Shown here piece after piece: positions 60,996 to 64,000 of a stretch of 64,000 nt of DNA. The position numbers and the translations under genes were made by a program. The stretch's first letter is position 1, and each line of letters begins with the position of its first letter. Under the pieces are notes generated by a model. The model did no database searches. It was not told the origin of the DNA and worked only from the letters and a program-made list of their open reading frames with translations. The DNA comes from Paenibacillus sp. LHD-117 (GTDB taxonomy: Bacteria > Bacillota > Bacilli > Paenibacillales > Paenibacillaceae), in contig NZ_JAVFVT010000004.1 of NCBI RefSeq assembly GCF_030929555.1, positions 1 through 64,000 of the forward strand, read 5' to 3'.

Positions 60996-63227
60996 TTATA
61001 TTTTGAACTTGGACAACGAGTCCTTAAGCCCTTTCGACACCGCATCCAGCTTCTCGGACAGCTGTACGAGGCTTTCACTGATTGCCAGCTGCTCGCTGCT
61101 GAGCGACGCGACTTCCTCCGAAGTGGCCGATGCCTCCTCCGCAACGGCGCTTACGTTCGTCATCGCCACGGCAAGCACGGATTGCGACTGATTCAGCTCC
61201 TCGATCGAAGAGGTAACGCCTTCCAACCGACTGGCGAAATTGCCCATTTGCTCCTGCACCGTCAAGAAGATGCCGTTCGCTTCCTTCACCGAGCCAATCT
61301 GCTCTTGGAAGATCGGATATGCATCCGACAGCACATGAACCGTTTCTTCGATTTCGCCCGCGATCTTCGCCGTAATTTGCGCGACGACGTCGATCGATTG
61401 CCTCGACTGGTCGGCGAGCTTGCGAATCTCGTCCGCTACGACCATGAAACCTTTGCCTGCCGCGCCTGCGCGCGCCGCTTCGATCGTAGCGTTCAAGGAA
61501 AGAATGTTCGTCTGTTTCGTCAGATTGTTCAGCACATCCAAAATTTTGACGATCGAACCGGTGCTGTCCTTCAGCTTGTCCACCTTCTCGACCATGGAAC
61601 GGGTCATCTCTTCCGTCAATCCGGTCTTCTCGATCAACATGCCCATGTAGGCCGTACCTTGTCCGCTCGCCCGTTCCACCTGCGCGGCCGAAGCGGCCAT
61701 CTCCCGGTTCGCTTCGATGACCCTCCGCATCTGGGTATTCATGTCGCTCGTTAAGTCGTTGCCGCGCTCCGCCTCGACGGCCAGACTTGTCGCGCCTCCC
61801 GCGATCTCTTCGGTAGCGACCGCGATCTCTCTAGCGGACATCGAAGTTTTTTTCGATGCGCTCGTCAGATCCGATGCCGTGAGGAGGACTTGTTCGGCCG
61901 AAGCCGTCGATTGATGAGCGAGCTCCGTAATTTGCGTCATCATACGGTTGAAGCTGTCGCTTAGACCTCCGATCTCGTCCTGGCGTTTCCGGATCGACGA
62001 CCGCACCGTCAGATTGCCCCCCGCTCCCTCGACCATCAAATTCCGCAGCCGTACAAGAGGCGTTGCGATTGAGAACAACACGAGGAACCCGATTGCGATC
62101 GCGATGACCGCTGCTGCCGCGACCGTGATCCAAGTCAAGGTGCGTATCGCTTCGGCATCCTTTACGAGCATCTCGACCGGGATCGTGCCGACGAGCTTCC
62201 AGTCCATAGCCTCGAACGACTTGTACACGGCCAGCACTTCCAGGCCATTCGTCGTCGTGAGCTTCGTCGCGCCGAAGTCGCCGTCTTCTCCTGCGGGCAA
62301 TTGAACGTTCGCAGGCTGACCGATTCGCGCCGGGTCGTTCGCGACGACATAATTGCCGCTGCCGTCGACGATCGCTATTTCGCTGCCCTCGCCGAGCGAA
62401 ACTTCGCTGTAACGGTCGCTGAACGTGCCGACTTCCATCTCCAGCAGCAGCACATACGAGGCATCGCTCGATACGCTATCCTTCAGCAGGCGGCTGATGC
62501 CGATCGACTTCTGATCGGGACCCATCGACAGCCCTTCCGCCTGTGGCGCGATCCAATTCACCTTGCCGTTGAACTCGATGGTCTGTTGGAACCATGCCTG
62601 CTTCATCAGCGCATCCGCCGATGTGCTAAGCGCGGAACCGGAAGCTACGATATGTAAACCTTCCTTGACCGGCAGCAGCATGATCCCCTTGATCGAGCTG
62701 TTGCCGATGGCATAGGCTTGAATCTTGTCGCTTAATTTGCGGGAAGCTTCGAATCTCGAATAATCGTCCGCGTTGCTCGCGATGTCGCCAACGATCGTGT
62801 GGAAATCCTTGTCGACCAAAATCTGCAGTGTAATGTCTTCGTATGTTTTATAAATGATATCCAAATTTTCAGCTACCTGGTTTACCGTTTGAAGGCTGGC
62901 GTCCGACACTTTTTTCTCGACGATGGACTTCGCTTCGCCATAGGCCATAAGTCCCACGGTCAGAACGCATGCCAATATGCTCACGAAAATGATCAGAAAC
63001 AGCTTCATCCCTACCGATTTGAGCGGACTCGCCAGCTTCGTCTCTTTCATCATTTCCGCTACGGTGTTCGCCCTGTTTGCGGCTGCCGCAAACGCTGAAC
63101 CCGCACCGGAACCCGCCAATCCACTGGAAGCGTTTTCAAGTTTGCCTTGTTGATGCCCTTCGATTCCTTTTGACGCAGTCTTCTTCTCTTTCTTCTTACC
63201 GGCCATTGTCGAATACCCCGCTTTCAT
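60996..63227 (-). CDS. Methyl-accepting chemotaxis protein (dCache, HAMP), second of two
   Basis: About 743 residues with the same layout as its neighbour: an N-terminal extension rich in Lys ([18 protein letters not shown]), membrane segment ([20 protein letters not shown]), double Cache, membrane segment ([20 protein letters not shown]), HAMP, signalling tip. The sensor domains differ (LITLQ/DYSDLT regions), so the ligands probably differ, while the tip regions are nearly identical. Start at ATG 63227, with ATG 63206 possible; neither has a strong ribosome site. A TTGACA-17-AATAAT promoter lies about 70-100 bases upstream. Confidence 0.92.
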   Translation of the reverse strand: MKAGYSTMAGKKKEKKTASKGIEGHQQGKLENASSGLAGSGAGSAFAAAANRANTVAEMMKETKLASPLKSVGMKLFLIIFVSILACVLTVGLMAYGEAKSIVEKKVSDASLQTVNQVAENLDIIYKTYEDITLQILVDKDFHTIVGDIASNADDYSRFEASRKLSDKIQAYAIGNSSIKGIMLLPVKEGLHIVASGSALSTSADALMKQAWFQQTIEFNGKVNWIAPQAEGLSMGPDQKSIGISRLLKDSVSSDASYVLLLEMEVGTFSDRYSEVSLGEGSEIAIVDGSGNYVVANDPARIGQPANVQLPAGEDGDFGATKLTTTNGLEVLAVYKSFEAMDWKLVGTIPVEMLVKDAEAIRTLTWITVAAAAVIAIAIGFLVLFSIATPLVRLRNLMVEGAGGNLTVRSSIRKRQDEIGGLSDSFNRMMTQITELAHQSTASAEQVLLTASDLTSASKKTSMSAREIAVATEEIAGGATSLAVEAERGNDLTSDMNTQMRRVIEANREMAASAAQVERASGQGTAYMGMLIEKTGLTEEMTRSMVEKVDKLKDSTGSIVKILDVLNNLTKQTNILSLNATIEAARAGAAGKGFMVVADEIRKLADQSRQSIDVVAQITAKIAGEIEETVHVLSDAYPIFQEQIGSVKEANGIFLTVQEQMGNFASRLEGVTSSIEELNQSQSVLAVAMTNVSAVAEEASATSEEVASLSSEQLAISESLVQLSEKLDAVSKGLKDSLSKFKI

Positions 63228-63297
63228 GTTGGTTGGAACGTCGATTACCGCATCCGTCTAGCGAACTGTGCCGAAATATGTATAGTAGTTAAGTTCT

Positions 63298-63326
63298 ATT
63301 ATTTGTGATTGTCTTTCCCTTGTCAA
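63298..63326 (-). promoter_or_regulatory. Promoter of the second chemoreceptor gene
   Basis: TTGACA at 63326-63321 and AATAAT at 63303-63298, 17 bases apart, minus strand. The -35 is perfect for the vegetative sigma factor. Confidence 0.6.
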
Positions 63327-63385
63327 TTGCTTGGAGAAAAAAATAAACCGCGTGAACTTTCCAAAGTTGAACTGTCAAAAAAAAA

Positions 63386-63405
63386 CCGCCCCCAGAGGGG
63401 ACAGG
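63386..63405 (-). terminator. Terminator of the U32 peptidase gene
   Basis: A short CCCC/GGGG stem extended by flanking CC/GG, then nine T on the minus strand, 16 bases past the stop. Confidence 0.6.
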
Positions 63406-63420
63406 TTCGGAAACAAACGA

Positions 63421-64000
63421 TTATCTGATTTTTTTGCGCATCATATCCATCGGCTTCACCGGTTTGAGCGTGCGAATCCGTACATGCTGCAGCGGATGTC
63501 TGGCCGCGTCGATCGGCTTGCCGTCAAGATCCGTAAGTTCCGTTACGGTCTGCTTGAAGAACGTGCCTCCCGGACCGACAAACTCCACCTCTTGGCCGGG
63601 CTTGAAGTGATTGCGCTGCTGAAGAGTCGCAAAGCCGGTGTTTTCATCGTATTCGAGGACGATGCCGGCGAAATCGTATGGAGCCGCTTTCTCCTCCGGC
63701 TCGTAGATATGGTCTTCGGCTCCCGGCATATCCAGGAAGAAGCCCGTATTTAGCGGACGGTTGGCAGCCTTGTTCATCTCTTCGATCCATTCCGGTTTCA
63801 CTTTGAAGTTAACCGGATCTTCGAAGTACTCGTCGATCGCTTTACGATATACATTCACTACCGTCGCGACGTAATGAATGCTTTTCATTCTGCCTTCGAT
63901 TTTGAAACTGTCGACGCCTACCTCGATGAGCTCGGGCAAATACTCGATCATGCACAGATCCTTCGAGCCCATCGTAAATTGATCTTCGCCTTCCTCGTAC
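63421..64000 (-). CDS. U32 family peptidase/tRNA hydroxylation protein, C-terminal part
   Basis: The gene continues beyond the window; 193 codons are visible. SKDLCMIEYLPELIEVGVDS and FKIEGRMKSIHYVATVVNVY are the U32 signature, and the C-terminal beta-barrel (FKPGQEVEFVGPGG; HVRIRTLKPVKPMDM) is typical of the YrrO/TrhP type. Such proteins are needed for hydroxylation of tRNA uridine-34 in E. coli and B. subtilis; older names call them collagenases. The reading frame is open upstream to position 64000 (YEEGEDQFT), so the internal ATG at 63972 is not the true start. Confidence 0.88.
   Translation of the reverse strand, partial: YEEGEDQFTMGSKDLCMIEYLPELIEVGVDSFKIEGRMKSIHYVATVVNVYRKAIDEYFEDPVNFKVKPEWIEEMNKAANRPLNTGFFLDMPGAEDHIYEPEEKAAPYDFAGIVLEYDENTGFATLQQRNHFKPGQEVEFVGPGGTFFKQTVTELTDLDGKPIDAARHPLQHVRIRTLKPVKPMDMMRKKIR

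Overview
The window looks like a chromosomal segment of a soil or plant-associated member of the Paenibacillaceae (Paenibacillus or Cohnella type). The basis is gene content and style: Gram-positive Shine-Dalgarno sites (GGAGG with frequent GTG/TTG starts), lipoprotein binding proteins with paired sugar permeases, a copper-amine-oxidase-like stalk protein, several glycoside hydrolases, a TnrA/GlnR-type box, and a nuclease-like family I remember as multicopy in this group. No rRNA, tRNA, CRISPR array or intact transposase was found.

Positions 1-4450 are AT-rich and unlike the rest: small, mostly unrecognised genes all on the minus strand, with repeats between them (three copies of an element of about 115 bp, a 90-bp attC-like palindrome, and an 18-bp inverted repeat around a nucleotidyltransferase gene). 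This resembles an array of gene cassettes. It ends in a frameshifted acetyltransferase, one more small gene and a gene fragment.

4.5-12.5 kb is a LacI-controlled uptake and beta-galactosidase (GH35) operon with two matching operators. 13-21.5 kb has cell-surface genes: a stalk-domain protein, a VanW-like protein, a secreted beta-helix protein, two translationally coupled DUF445 proteins and a very glycine-rich peptidoglycan-binding protein. 21.7-29 kb has an alpha-L-rhamnosidase with a divergent AraC regulator, an MFS transporter and a secreted modular GH18 chitinase. 29.4-31.7 kb has a 28-residue peptide, a DEDDh exonuclease, and a PD-(D/E)XK-like plus winged-helix protein flanked on both sides by copies of a four-module palindromic repeat; a third copy lies at 43.5 kb. 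31.7-34.3 kb is an AraC-linked GH4 alpha-galactosidase. 34.4-40.4 kb is a nucleoside ABC transporter operon with a nucleoside phosphorylase and an unexpected sulfite-oxidase-like gene.

40.6-43.2 kb has MarR, CorA and a thioredoxin-reductase-like protein. 43.7-48.5 kb is a urease operon, ureABCFGD without ureE, whose promoter carries a perfect nitrogen-control box placed as in TnrA-activated promoters. 48.6-51.6 kb has a two-component system with a D,D-carboxypeptidase; related sites precede both. 51.8-64 kb has ilvD, a NodB-YkoP fusion, an AI-2E family transporter, a class B PBP, two tandem chemoreceptors and a U32 peptidase gene cut by the window edge.

The two most interesting structures are the repeat-flanked nuclease-like gene at 30.4-31.6 kb (a REP/RAYT-like arrangement with a different protein fold) and the cassette-like array at 0-4.4 kb.
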